Shown here in pieces: positions 52,348 to 61,373 of a DNA stretch of 64,000 bases. The DNA lies in the NCBI GenBank assembly GCA_937883755.1, contig CAKZYA010000058.1:186001-250000 (forward strand), written 5' to 3'. A program made the position numbers and the translations under genes. The notes beneath the pieces are model-generated. The model had not been told where the DNA came from. It worked only from the letters and a program-made list of their open reading frames with translations, and ran no database searches. Source of the stretch: an uncultured Flammeovirgaceae bacterium. GTDB taxonomy: Bacteria > Bacteroidota > Bacteroidia > Cytophagales > Cyclobacteriaceae. Positions within the stretch are counted from its first letter, which is position 1. Every line of letters starts with the position of its first letter.

Positions 52348-54114
52348 CTAATGCTCAGAGCGCTTTTGCTTCAGCCATTGGCGGGGTGTAGTTCCGGTAG
52401 ATTGTTTGAAGAAGTGGTTAAACACCGATTTGGAATTGAAACCACTCTCGTAGGCAATACCCAGCAACGTGAGATGCTGATAATCTGGACTTAGGGCTTT
52501 CGTTTTGAAGGCTTCTAAGCGATAACCATTCACGTACTCATTGAAATTCTTACCTACATACTCATTTAATAGCCAGGATAGCTTATTGGAGTGTAAATCA
52601 ATATGATCAGCCAGCTTTTTGAGCGATAGATTAGCATCTAGATATAGCGCTCCTTCCTCCATGGCCTGGTCTAATTTTTCCCGGTAATTGTCGCGCTTGC
52701 TAGCCTCCACCTTTGACGTATCAGTTACTGGTACAGGAAGTGCTGAAGTTAATGACAGTTTTCCGTAGAAGTCTTGAACCAGTTGCTGAAAATCAGGTCG
52801 CTTTCTGAGAGGTTGGAGGAAGGGGTCTACGTTAAAGTTGACATAGGGGCCTTTTCGATCCCTGATTCCTTGTTTGAGATTTTGCATCGCTTGCTCTTCC
52901 TGACCACTGTAAATATATGAGTATAGTTCCCAGGGATAATACAGCGGTAGGTTTTTGTCGGTTTCGTAGTGCCATTTCTGCGTTCCGTAATGGAAGCAGT
53001 CGTACAGAGTCCGAACATGGTGAGCGATAGGTATATCCGGATGTGCTTCCAGCAGATTATCTAGCGATTGCTTATCTTTTAGTAAGACGTAAGAGCCTAT
53101 CCTGACCGGAAAAGTTAATTTCCATTGAGGATCAATCTCAAGAATCTTGTACATGTAAGCCACAGCTTCAGCGTATTGACCGCTATAATAAAAAATGTTT
53201 CCTTTTGTAAAGAGGTGAGTAGCTGCTAGTGGGTTAAGCGCCAGTGCCTTTTCGGCGTGCATCAGTGCCAAATCAAATTCTCCTGCTGCCGTATATAATT
53301 CTGCTATACCAACGTGGGCGTCGGTGTATGCCGGGTTTAACTCCAATGCCCGGGAATAATGCTCGTGTCCTTTCTCAAAATTCCAGAAGTTCCAGAACTC
53401 TACCGAAGCTAAGGTATAATGTCCTTCCGGCAGGTCAGGTTGGTAGCGCATTCCTTTCTCTAAATGTTCCCCTGCCATTTGTATAGCCAGCGTTGGTTCG
53501 GTAAACGCCCAGGTAGCCATAATTCCGTAAGATTGCACCAGTCCAAAGTAAGCTAAAGCATAAGTCGGGTCTAAATCTACGCTTCTTTTGAAACAGTCGA
53601 CAGATTTATGGAGATCGTCATTATTCCATTTTAGTTGGTGATATCGTCCTTTCAGGTACGAACTGTAAGCTTCAACGCTAGTCGTTGGCGGTTCTACCAG
53701 GTGCTCCTGTAGTTCAAAGTGCCCGAAGTTCTCTCGTATTTGGTCAGCAATCAGCAGACTAATGTCATCTTGCAACGTGAAAATATCGGCCAGTTCGCGG
53801 TCGAAGTTGCGCGACCACAGATGAAAACCATCGCTAGCCTGAATGAGTTGAGCGGTAATTCTGACCCGGTTACCCGCTTTGCGGACACTACCTTCCAAAA
53901 TATTGGCTACACCCAGAACTCGGGCTATCTCCCGGATGTCTTGATCTTTTCCTTTGAATGCAAACGAAGAAGTACGAGCGGTCACTTTCAGGCTTTCCAC
54001 TTTGGTGAGCGCATTGATAATTTCTTCGGTCATTCCATCGCTGAAGTACTCATTTTCAGGATCAGTACTTAGGTTGACAAAGGGTAGTACGGCAATAGAT
54101 TTGGGCTGAACCAC
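52348..54114 (-). CDS. TolB-like/TPR/AraC transcriptional regulator
   Basis: A 588-residue one-component regulator. The N-terminal domain (KSIAVLPFVNLSTDPENEYFSDGMTEEI) is TolB/FlgO-like as in adenylate-cyclase-type TPR proteins; TPR repeats fill about 150-400; the C-terminal 100 residues are an AraC HTH (LSLKKLADHIDLHSNKLSWLLN, GIAYESGFNSKSVFNHFFK). The start is GTG at 54114; an in-frame stop lies close upstream. A paralogue lies at 63237-64000. It probably controls the neighbouring barrel/peptidase operon. Confidence 0.85.
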   Translation of the reverse strand: MVQPKSIAVLPFVNLSTDPENEYFSDGMTEEIINALTKVESLKVTARTSSFAFKGKDQDIREIARVLGVANILEGSVRKAGNRVRITAQLIQASDGFHLWSRNFDRELADIFTLQDDISLLIADQIRENFGHFELQEHLVEPPTTSVEAYSSYLKGRYHQLKWNNDDLHKSVDCFKRSVDLDPTYALAYFGLVQSYGIMATWAFTEPTLAIQMAGEHLEKGMRYQPDLPEGHYTLASVEFWNFWNFEKGHEHYSRALELNPAYTDAHVGIAELYTAAGEFDLALMHAEKALALNPLAATHLFTKGNIFYYSGQYAEAVAYMYKILEIDPQWKLTFPVRIGSYVLLKDKQSLDNLLEAHPDIPIAHHVRTLYDCFHYGTQKWHYETDKNLPLYYPWELYSYIYSGQEEQAMQNLKQGIRDRKGPYVNFNVDPFLQPLRKRPDFQQLVQDFYGKLSLTSALPVPVTDTSKVEASKRDNYREKLDQAMEEGALYLDANLSLKKLADHIDLHSNKLSWLLNEYVGKNFNEYVNGYRLEAFKTKALSPDYQHLTLLGIAYESGFNSKSVFNHFFKQSTGTTPRQWLKQKRSEH

Positions 54115-54391
54115 AAGTTGTGTATTGAGATTGCAGTACTAAGATAAATAACAAAAGGTAAAAATGAGTGGGCGGATAGCGATGAACAGGGGTTTTTCAT
54201 AAAAAACATGTGATACCAAAAATGTCTACTATTGCCTGTTTATCTTTATTTGGGAGACCCCGTCGCACCACAATAGCTGAATTTTCAGGCTAATGCCCCA
54301 GTATCTCCTTCCCCTAAATGAATATGTATGAAAAGGCTGTGCAGTCTGAGGTGAATTATTTAATTGCTAATTTTAGACTAATCTCTTACTG

Positions 54392-55123
54392 CTAAACGAT
54401 CAAACCCCTTATATTATCTAGGTACGACCTACTAACTTTTACCTGGTCGCCGTTAATCATGACGATTTCGTATCCTGATGGGTACTTGTATACTTCTCTG
54501 ACCCTGTTTACATTGATTATGGCTGACCTATGGACTTTGGTAAATAACTGAGGGTTTATTTTCTTCTCTAACTGAGAGATTCCGTATTTGCTGAGGTAAT
54601 AGCGATCCTTGAGAATCAATTTGGCATAATCACCGCTTGCCTCAATCCAAATGATATCAGTAGTCTGAATGCTGATTAACTTATTTTTTGTTGAGACGAG
54701 CACATTTTCCAGATACGTTTCCTTCTCATTGAGTGAACTCACTAACTCTTGAATTCGGGAAATATAATCCACTGAGGTGGTGGTTGCTTTCTGCATAGCA
54801 TCGGCAAATCGCGTACGGGTATAGGGTTTTAGCAGATAATCGAGGGCATGTACTTCAAATGCTTGTAGTGCGTATTGGTCGTAGGCAGTAGCAAAGATAA
54901 TATTGGGCATCTCCTCTAAATGCTGAAGCACTTCAAAGCCAGATAATCCCGGCATCTGAATATCCATAAAAACCAAATCAGGACGGAAGGTATTGATAGC
55001 CTTGACCGCATCTACTCCATTATTGCATTCTTCAATGAGAACAAACTCTTCGTATTCTTGAAGGTATTCTTTCACTAAAGAACGAGCTGGGGCTTCGTCG
55101 TCTACAATAATCACTTTTTTCAT
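54392..55123 (-). CDS. LytTR-family response regulator
   Basis: A 243-residue regulator: receiver domain with VDDE and D54 in VFMDIQMP, then a LytTR domain (LISIQTTDIIWIEASGDYAKLI, LFTKVHRSAIINVNRV). Its ATG overlaps the kinase stop by four bases, so it is the cognate partner of the LytS-like kinase upstream. It is the second LytTR system in the window. Confidence 0.93.
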   Translation of the reverse strand: MKKVIIVDDEAPARSLVKEYLQEYEEFVLIEECNNGVDAVKAINTFRPDLVFMDIQMPGLSGFEVLQHLEEMPNIIFATAYDQYALQAFEVHALDYLLKPYTRTRFADAMQKATTTSVDYISRIQELVSSLNEKETYLENVLVSTKNKLISIQTTDIIWIEASGDYAKLILKDRYYLSKYGISQLEKKINPQLFTKVHRSAIINVNRVREVYKYPSGYEIVMINGDQVKVSRSYLDNIRGLIV

Positions 55124-56166
55124 GATTGTTTTATTATTGGTATCGAAAACCTAACTTCTAAGCCACGGGGTTCTTTACTGATAAGTTGCAAGCCTGAATC
55201 GTACATTTTTACGAGCCGTTCGTGGGAATTGGATAATCCAATTCCTTTTTTAAGAGCACTTTCTTTAGAACCATTCTGAAGACCTACTCCAGTATCAGTA
55301 ATTGAAATATTGAGCTGATTAGCTGTCGTTTGTATTGATAGTGTAATTTTGCCACCATCAATTAAGGGACTGATACCATGTTTTATGGAGTTTTCTACTA
55401 GAGGCTGAATCAGGATAGGAGGAATTGCATGCTGTAAAGTTTCGTCGTTTATCTCAAGATGATACTGGAGGCGTTCACCAAAGCGTTCCTTTTCCAGATC
55501 CAGGTATTTTGTTACAAAATCTAATTCTTCTTTTACAGTTACGAGTTCCTCTTTTGATGCTTTAAGCTGATACCTGAACAAGTCTGACAGCTTAGCCACC
55601 ATGTTTCTGGTTTTCTCAGCCTTTGCGGGTATAGCAGCATTGATTGTATTGAACACATTGTAAAGAAAGTGAGGGTTGAGCTGGGCTTTTAGCGCGGTTA
55701 ATTCACTTTGCAACGCCAGTTCACGAAGCTCTAAAGCAAAAAGCTCTTGTCGTTTATGCTTTGTGTAATAATCGTACAAATGAAAGCCAATAAATTGAAC
55801 GACATAAAATAGGGCAGTATGGTACACATCCCAAGCGATCTTTACCCCCTGAAGGCGGATGAAACCAAAGTAATCGCACACTGCATAATAAACTATTATC
55901 CATGAAAAACAGAAGATCGGAAGTGCTACGAGATGGGCAATAATTTTCACCCACAGAGGGCGATTATCCAGATATCGAAAAAAAAGCCACCAAATAGGCA
56001 ACGAAAGAAGTGCTTTGAACAAGTGGTTTAGCATAACTACCCGATATACCCGAACGATACCCGTGTCTATAGACAAGACAAGATAGTAGTTGATCATCAT
56101 GAATACATAGAATGATACAATGAGTGCTATCTCGGATGATTTTATTTTGGAGTGTAAAGGGTGCAT
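55120..56166 (-). CDS. LytS-like sensor histidine kinase
   Basis: A 348-residue kinase with four transmembrane segments (about 12-132) and a His_kinase domain with H166 in QLNPHFLYNVFN. The ATPase part has ENSIKHGI and DTGVGLQNG. The ATG at 56166 is preferred to a GTG at 56271, which would add a hydrophilic 35-residue lead. It couples to the LytTR regulator downstream. Confidence 0.9.
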   Translation of the reverse strand: MHPLHSKIKSSEIALIVSFYVFMMINYYLVLSIDTGIVRVYRVVMLNHLFKALLSLPIWWLFFRYLDNRPLWVKIIAHLVALPIFCFSWIIVYYAVCDYFGFIRLQGVKIAWDVYHTALFYVVQFIGFHLYDYYTKHKRQELFALELRELALQSELTALKAQLNPHFLYNVFNTINAAIPAKAEKTRNMVAKLSDLFRYQLKASKEELVTVKEELDFVTKYLDLEKERFGERLQYHLEINDETLQHAIPPILIQPLVENSIKHGISPLIDGGKITLSIQTTANQLNISITDTGVGLQNGSKESALKKGIGLSNSHERLVKMYDSGLQLISKEPRGLEVRFSIPIIKQS

Positions 56167-56362
56167 ACAAAAGCCAAAGATTTTAGTAAACCAATATTGA
56201 AGAAAGTTACGACGAGACGCAAGTGAAAATCGCTCAACTGCAATATAAGCCGACGAATTACCTGCGGTCACTTCATCAGATTATATAGTTATCCGTCGGA
56301 TATCAGTTTTAGGCGCGATTCGGGCTAACTAGTTTTGGGGCACCACTTAAAAAGTAAACCCC

Positions 56363-56830
56363 ATGAAAACTATGAATCACCCAACTATTAAAGCAGCCTT
56401 GCCCCACCACCAAAAAAAGCTCGGCTTCAATCTACCCCCAACATTGAAAGAAGGACTGAAGCTAGTGTTAGTAGTAGCTACTAGTATTATCGTATTGGCC
56501 GTAATGATAACGCAACTAGGGTACGACAGTAGCATTACCCTAGGAGCTCGTTATCAACAGCTACTAGAGACAGAACTGGCTACTCAGCCTCTGGGTAGCT
56601 CCGAAGAAGCTATACTAGAAACTAATCCGGTGCTGGCAGAACTTAGCCAACTGCTATATCAGCGGAAGGTGCTACAGTTTGCAATGAACGACCTAACCCG
56701 CAGTCCTGCTCCGATGCAAATTCAGGGGATAGAGTACAAAAGAAAACGATACCAGCAGCAAATTCAACGAATAGAACAGCGAATTAGCTATCTGCTTGAG
56801 CAGCAAGAGGCTACCTACGCAAAGAGGTAG
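56363..56830 (+). CDS. Single-pass membrane protein, unknown
   Basis: A 155-residue protein with one transmembrane segment (about 31-52: LKLVLVVATSIIVLAVMIT) and a C-terminal coiled coil rich in Gln/Arg (KRYQQQIQRIEQRISYLLEQQ). No family recognised. It is divergent from the LytS-like kinase gene and may act near it at the membrane. Confidence 0.6.
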   Translation: MKTMNHPTIKAALPHHQKKLGFNLPPTLKEGLKLVLVVATSIIVLAVMITQLGYDSSITLGARYQQLLETELATQPLGSSEEAILETNPVLAELSQLLYQRKVLQFAMNDLTRSPAPMQIQGIEYKRKRYQQQIQRIEQRISYLLEQQEATYAKR

Positions 56831-56921
56831 GGTAAGCGGTGACTTATTTATAAAGAAGGTAGGAATCATAATTCACAGCTTAAGGGCGAACTGATTTAAG
56901 CTTTTACTTAATAAATCTATC

Positions 56922-57152
56922 ATGCGATTAATAATATTCAAGAGTCATTCTTCAGGAAAAAGACGACTAAAAGTTGTCAATTGTATCGCTATTTTAGTCA
57001 CTGGGGTTTTGCTCTTAGGTAGTTGTGCTACCGAACGTGCCGTACGACTAAGGGATAAAAGCATCAAGAAGTGGGAGGCTGATCAACAGGAACTAGAACC
57101 AATGGCGGTTTTTATAAATAGCCATTTCAGTCAATTCGTACTAGAAAATTGA
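56922..57152 (+). CDS. Small lipoprotein
   Basis: A 76-residue protein. Its lipobox is LLGSC (C34-C35 region), followed by a short charged helix. It resembles small Bacteroidota lipoproteins; function unknown. It follows the membrane protein gene by about 90 bp on the same strand. Confidence 0.55.
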   Translation: MRLIIFKSHSSGKRRLKVVNCIAILVTGVLLLGSCATERAVRLRDKSIKKWEADQQELEPMAVFINSHFSQFVLEN

Positions 57153-57177
57153 ACAGATTAACTTTCTATGAAGAGAG

Positions 57178-57798
57178 TTAACTCAGTAAGGAATTTAGGT
57201 CTAGTCCAGTGAGCTTATCCACGTGCTGGCTGATCTTTTCAATATCCCAATCCCACCAGCGGATATTGAGAAGCTTCTCAATAGTGGCATCGTCAAAACG
57301 CTTTTTAATCAGCTGGGCGGGGTTGCCACCTACGATGGTATACGGATCTACATCTTTGGTAACAGTGGCGTTAGTTGCAATGATTGCCCCATCGCCTACC
57401 TGCACTCCGGGCATGATGGTAACATTATGCCCAATCCACACATCGTTTCCGATTACGGTATCGGTCTTCACTGGATAGCCTTTGCCCTCCATTGCGTGTT
57501 CCCAACCCGAAAATATGGCGAAGGGGTAGGTAGATATTGCCTGCGACAGATGGTTAGCTCCGTTCATGATGAAGGTTGCCCCGGAGGCGATCATACAGAA
57601 CTTACCGATAATGAGCTTGTCCCCCACAAAATCAAAGTGATACTTTACATTCTTCTCAAAATCATGAACATCCTCAAAGTCATCGTAGTACGTGTAGTCG
57701 CCTACAATGATATTGGGGTTCTGAATGATGTTTTTCAGAAAGCACAGACGATCGTAATGCTTCAGTGGGAAGGTTTGATCCTTGTCGGGGTAAGCCAT
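57178..57798 (-). CDS. Vat/CatB-like xenobiotic acetyltransferase
   Basis: A 206-residue left-handed beta-helix acetyltransferase. It follows the Vat (streptogramin A) acetyltransferase pattern through the chain: VGDYTYYDD, GKFCMIASGATFIMNGANH (catalytic histidine), FSGWEHAM, GNDVWIGHNVTIMPGVQVGDGAIIA and VGGNPAQLIKKRF. The ATG at 57798 is chosen over an upstream TTG. Whether it acts on a drug, a sugar or another acceptor cannot be told from sequence. Confidence 0.82.
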   Translation of the reverse strand: MAYPDKDQTFPLKHYDRLCFLKNIIQNPNIIVGDYTYYDDFEDVHDFEKNVKYHFDFVGDKLIIGKFCMIASGATFIMNGANHLSQAISTYPFAIFSGWEHAMEGKGYPVKTDTVIGNDVWIGHNVTIMPGVQVGDGAIIATNATVTKDVDPYTIVGGNPAQLIKKRFDDATIEKLLNIRWWDWDIEKISQHVDKLTGLDLNSLLS

Positions 57799-57887
57799 AG
57801 CGCACACAGGTTTAGACAAACCTAAGAATAGCTATTTTTTCTTCTGAAGAAAAACTTGTGGTATTAAAAACAGGAATCTAGAACAGC

Positions 57888-58322
57888 CTACACAGGCTGA
57901 GATTTGGTACTATTAGGTAGCACTTTCCAACGCCAATAAATAGCGGTTACTACGACAAATTCGGCAGCAATCAGCCAGAAGCTGGGATCGGTAAAAAACG
58001 AAAAATGGTTACCGCCTTCAGGAATGATAAATAGGGGTACAGTAATGAGCGCGTCCAGTACAATAGCTACCAGAACCATAATTACCCCTAGTTTAAAGCC
58101 ATTCGTTTGGTACCCGGTACGGCGATACCCGGTATGGCGATACCCGGTACGGTAATAAAAATAAGCACCCACAATGACCGCCGGAACGACGGCAAGCGGG
58201 AATACTATATTTATATACCGTTCAGAATTCTCGATAAAAGGGAGTAAGTAAGGAGCACTATACGCAAAAACACCTAATACCCAGGTGACTATTCCGGAAA
58301 CAATGGCTCGCTTGGTATTCAT
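57888..58322 (-). CDS. DUF5367-like membrane protein
   Basis: A 144-residue protein with four hydrophobic segments. The family call (DUF5367) is from overall pattern and is moderate. The loop after the second segment contains three in-frame 15-bp repeats (58111-58155) encoding RTGYR/HTGYR/RTGYQ-type pentads. It lies next to an NmrA-like gene on the same strand. Confidence 0.55.
   Translation of the reverse strand: MNTKRAIVSGIVTWVLGVFAYSAPYLLPFIENSERYINIVFPLAVVPAVIVGAYFYYRTGYRHTGYRRTGYQTNGFKLGVIMVLVAIVLDALITVPLFIIPEGGNHFSFFTDPSFWLIAAEFVVVTAIYWRWKVLPNSTKSQPV
58111..58155 (+). repeat. 15-bp in-frame repeat, three units
   Basis: Three adjacent units differing by one to two bases: TACCCGGTACGGCGA, TACCCGGTATGGCGA, TACCCGGTACGGTAA. 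The overlap of units creates palindromic cores such as GGTAT-GGCG-ATACC (58131-58144). Confidence 0.85.
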
Positions 58323-58354
58323 GTTAGTAGAATTTTTTGGTTGAAAAGAAAGTG

Positions 58355-58383
58355 AGAGGCTACCCGGTGAATAGGCAGCCTCT
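58355..58383 (-). terminator. Hairpin after the NmrA-like gene
   Basis: AGAGGCT/AGCCTCT with a 15-base loop just downstream of the 58392 stop on the minus strand, followed by CTTTCTTTTC. A weak terminator. Confidence 0.5.
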
Positions 58384-58391
58384 AGTGAAGA

Positions 58392-59237
58392 TTAGACAAA
58401 AGTGGATACCTGGGGTTGCCACACTCCTGTGGCCGCCGTTTCCGATGCGTACTGAGCGAAGCTCTTGGGCTTTCTTCCCAGCACCTGCTCAATATCGTGA
58501 GTCACATTATGGATGTCAGGATTACCGAGTACTTCGGTAAACAAATAATTGATCAACCAAATGTAATCTTTCGGTAGATTATATTCTTCTAACATCTGAT
58601 CATAGTCCTTCTGCGAGATAGGAGTAAACTGAATATTTCTACCCGTAACCCGAGCGATCTCATCAATCACTTCAGGAAAGGTCAGCAATTCGGGGCCAGT
58701 CAATTCATAAATCTGTCCGTTATGCTGGTCATTAGTTAGTGACTCTACCACTACATCAGCAATATCATCGGTATCCACGTAGGGTATTTTAGCTTCGGCT
58801 TGGGGTAAGGCTACATGACCCGCCAAAATAGGTTCTAAGAAGAAGTTCTCACTAAAATTCTGGTTGAACCAACTGGCTCGTACAATCGTGTAATCCAAGG
58901 CTGAATTTATGACGATCTGCTCGCATAGTTCGGCTTCTCGTTCGCCTTTTCCCGAAAGTAGCACCATCTTCTTGACGTTGCTTTGCTGAGCCTGTCGTAC
59001 CAAGGCCTCAATAGCATCCCGGGCTCCGGGAAAGGCCAGGTCGGGTTGGAAGGTGACGTATACTTTGTCCATACCTTCCAGGGCGGCTGGCCAAGTACTG
59101 GGATTATGCCAGTCAAAAGCGGGGCTGGCACTGCGAGAGCCGATTCTAACGTTTTGCCCCAATGCTTGTAATTGCTGGGCTACTTTGCGGCCGGTTTTTC
59201 CCGTGCCGCCGATAACTAAGATGTTTTCCATTTTCAT
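58392..59237 (-). CDS. NmrA-like NAD(P)-binding protein
   Basis: A 281-residue atypical short-chain dehydrogenase: ILVIGGTGKTGRKVAQQL at the start, NVRIGSRSASPAFDW (NADP-type arginine loop), VKKMVLLSGKGE and YTIVRASWFNQNFSE. It resembles NmrA and azoreductase-like family members. The substrate is unknown. Confidence 0.82.
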   Translation of the reverse strand: MKMENILVIGGTGKTGRKVAQQLQALGQNVRIGSRSASPAFDWHNPSTWPAALEGMDKVYVTFQPDLAFPGARDAIEALVRQAQQSNVKKMVLLSGKGEREAELCEQIVINSALDYTIVRASWFNQNFSENFFLEPILAGHVALPQAEAKIPYVDTDDIADVVVESLTNDQHNGQIYELTGPELLTFPEVIDEIARVTGRNIQFTPISQKDYDQMLEEYNLPKDYIWLINYLFTEVLGNPDIHNVTHDIEQVLGRKPKSFAQYASETAATGVWQPQVSTFV

Positions 59238-59315
59238 AATATAATGTATTTAAGAGTGAATAAATATGTGTGAGACTTACTGATTTCACGCTTTTAAGCC
59301 GCGTGTTAGCAGATA

Positions 59316-59810
59316 TTATTTCATGTATAGAAGCCCGGTTAGTAAAAGGGCAAATGAGGTGAAGGAAGCAATGGTGCGCTGTATATGCCAGCGGTTCCAG
59401 GGGGCTTCAAATTTAGTTCTCAATGCCTTAAGCTCAGTGGCTGAAAGGGATTCTAATACTGTTTTGTCTAGTACTTCATTAAGTGGCACATTTCGGAAGA
59501 CCGTTATCAACCCTACTCCTACAAAAAAGAGGATCGCTGCAACCAGAAATAGCCAAAATGTGCTGGGTTGGGCATTTCTATGTAGAAAAGCATTAAGAAA
59601 TAGTAGTAGTACTGGGCCGAAAAAGACGATTAGAAAGCTCCGATTGATAATGGCTCGATTCATGGCCTGAAATGATTGTAAATAGCTTAGGTTATCTAGT
59701 CGGCCAATGCCCGGGGTGACGGCATTAGACCAGGTGAAGCATAGTCCGGCAGTGAGACCAGTGAACAAAATGCCTAAAATTAGTACCGTTGTTTTCAGTG
59801 TTAGTTCCAT
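59316..59810 (-). CDS. DUF1772 membrane protein
   Basis: A 164-residue membrane protein with four segments and the family's NVPLNEVLD loop and PWNRWHIQRTI near the C-terminus. DUF1772 includes anthrone-oxygenase-like proteins; most members are uncharacterised. It starts 3 bp after the cytochrome c gene end, so they share a transcript. Confidence 0.8.
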   Translation of the reverse strand: MELTLKTTVLILGILFTGLTAGLCFTWSNAVTPGIGRLDNLSYLQSFQAMNRAIINRSFLIVFFGPVLLLFLNAFLHRNAQPSTFWLFLVAAILFFVGVGLITVFRNVPLNEVLDKTVLESLSATELKALRTKFEAPWNRWHIQRTIASFTSFALLLTGLLYMK

Positions 59811-59812
59811 CG

Positions 59813-60145
59813 TTATTGGGGGTTAGTGGAGGTGATCCAGGTTAATAATATTTGATATTCTTCCGCAGTGAGTTTGATTTTTCTTCCCCTCGGCATTCTC
59901 TTTTTAATGAAGACCTGCCGATGAATCTTGGGAGCGAAGCCGTCCATATTTTCTCGGGTAAAGACCTTGCACGGATTTTGCCTTACGTGACAGACGTTGC
60001 ACTTGGTTTGGAGTACTTCCAAGGCTCTAGCGCTTGTATCATCGTGTATTGCCCGTGGCAGAGTTGCCTGAACTTCTTCAGTAGTTGGAGTTTCGTTGAG
60101 GGATAAAAATCCTATGGTGATGAAAAGTGTAATAAATATTGTCAT
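59813..60145 (-). CDS. Small monohaem cytochrome c
   Basis: A 110-residue exported protein with one CxxCH haem site (CNVCH near residue 50) and a methionine (MPRGRKIKL) that can serve as sixth ligand. It matches small haem-binding proteins encoded with DUF1772 proteins and AraC regulators. Probable redox carrier in the periplasm. Confidence 0.8.
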   Translation of the reverse strand: MTIFITLFITIGFLSLNETPTTEEVQATLPRAIHDDTSARALEVLQTKCNVCHVRQNPCKVFTRENMDGFAPKIHRQVFIKKRMPRGRKIKLTAEEYQILLTWITSTNPQ

Positions 60146-60258
60146 AGCTCACAGATGATTAATGGTTGCTTGATGATACAAACCTAGCTGTAAGCCAAGC
60201 CAAAAACTTGACACTATCAGCCAAGTATTTGACACTTTACGCCAAAATGGATTTTTGA

Positions 60259-61245
60259 CTAGTTTTTTCGGAAAATAATAGGGGATTGACCGGTCCATCG
60301 CTTGAAAGCCCGGTTGAAGGCACTCTGTTCAGAGAAGCCGGTCTGGAAGGCGATCTCGCCGATGGAGTAAGTCGATTCTTGAAGAAGGCTCATAGAGATT
60401 TCCCGCTGGGTATTGCTAACTAGTTCTCGGAAGCTGAATCCGCTCTCGGATAATCTTCGGGTGAGGGTGCGGCTACTCATACCAATATGTTCGCCTACCT
60501 GATGAATACTGGGAATCCCACTGGGCAGAGCATCTACGATCAAAGCCTTAATATCTGTCACTAGTTTGTTACCGTTCACTTCTATTCCACTGGCTTCCTC
60601 CTCAATACGCTCGTTCAGAAAGGCGTTGATACTTAAGTCGGCTTTAGCGGTACGCGTATTAAGATCGACCGTTTTAAAGGCGATGTAGTTGTGAGGACGG
60701 CTAAAGTGAACCGGACACTGGAAACGACTTTCGTACACGCTCATATCGCTGTGAAAAGGATGGCAGAAACAGACCTCTACCGGAAAGAAATCTTTCTCAG
60801 TAATTAATTGTAATACGGTTACGGTAGCCGAAAAAGTAGCTTCGTTCGATAGGGCTACTCCCTTTCGGTAAGCATCCCGGTGCAGATAAATTTTGGTGAC
60901 ATCATCCTCATCCTGAACTTTGAAGACGTACGTATCAGTCAGTAGCATGAAGTAGCGTACACTACGATCAAACAGATCCCGAGCTTGGGAGCATGTTTTC
61001 CACGAAAGTCCCAGTACTCCGTAATCATCCATTTCCATCGCTTGCCCTACCCTCAGTGCGTAGCCCGGTGGTAAGGCTTGATCAACGATTTCGTGAAGAG
61101 CAAAGAATGAATCGGCCGGTACTACCTGGGGGCCCTTGGATGGGCTATTGATTGGCGAGATCGGTGGAATAGCTTCAGGATCTAATCCCTCACGGATTGC
61201 GTGATTAGCAACTTTTTTGTACAGACTAACCGAGATGTAATTCAT
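60259..61245 (-). CDS. AraC-family transcriptional regulator
   Basis: A 328-residue regulator with an N-terminal Arabinose_bd-type domain (QALPPGYALRVGQAMEMDDYGVLGLSWKTC) and a C-terminal HTH (SIHQVGEHIGMSSRTLTRRL, IGEIAFQTGFSEQSAFNRAFKRW). It is the OruR/ArgR-like AraC subtype. It lies 113 bp upstream of the cytochrome c/DUF1772 genes on the same strand and may regulate them. Confidence 0.9.
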   Translation of the reverse strand: MNYISVSLYKKVANHAIREGLDPEAIPPISPINSPSKGPQVVPADSFFALHEIVDQALPPGYALRVGQAMEMDDYGVLGLSWKTCSQARDLFDRSVRYFMLLTDTYVFKVQDEDDVTKIYLHRDAYRKGVALSNEATFSATVTVLQLITEKDFFPVEVCFCHPFHSDMSVYESRFQCPVHFSRPHNYIAFKTVDLNTRTAKADLSINAFLNERIEEEASGIEVNGNKLVTDIKALIVDALPSGIPSIHQVGEHIGMSSRTLTRRLSESGFSFRELVSNTQREISMSLLQESTYSIGEIAFQTGFSEQSAFNRAFKRWTGQSPIIFRKN

Positions 61246-61306
61246 ACTTTCACACCATCGCTCAACAAAACAATGCCCCGAATATAGTAAGACTTCTAAA
61301 ATTGGA

Positions 61307-61340
61307 AAAGGAGATAGCCGTTACAAGCGCTATCTCCTTT
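61307..61340 (-). terminator. Strong hairpin between membrane protein and AraC genes
   Basis: A perfect 12-bp stem AAAGGAGATAGC/GCTATCTCCTTT with a 10-base loop. Read on the minus strand it is followed by a T-rich stretch and lies just after the 61374 stop, so it probably ends that transcript. Confidence 0.65.
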
Positions 61341-61373
61341 CGCCCCAGACGGGCAATTCTCTATAAAATCTGG

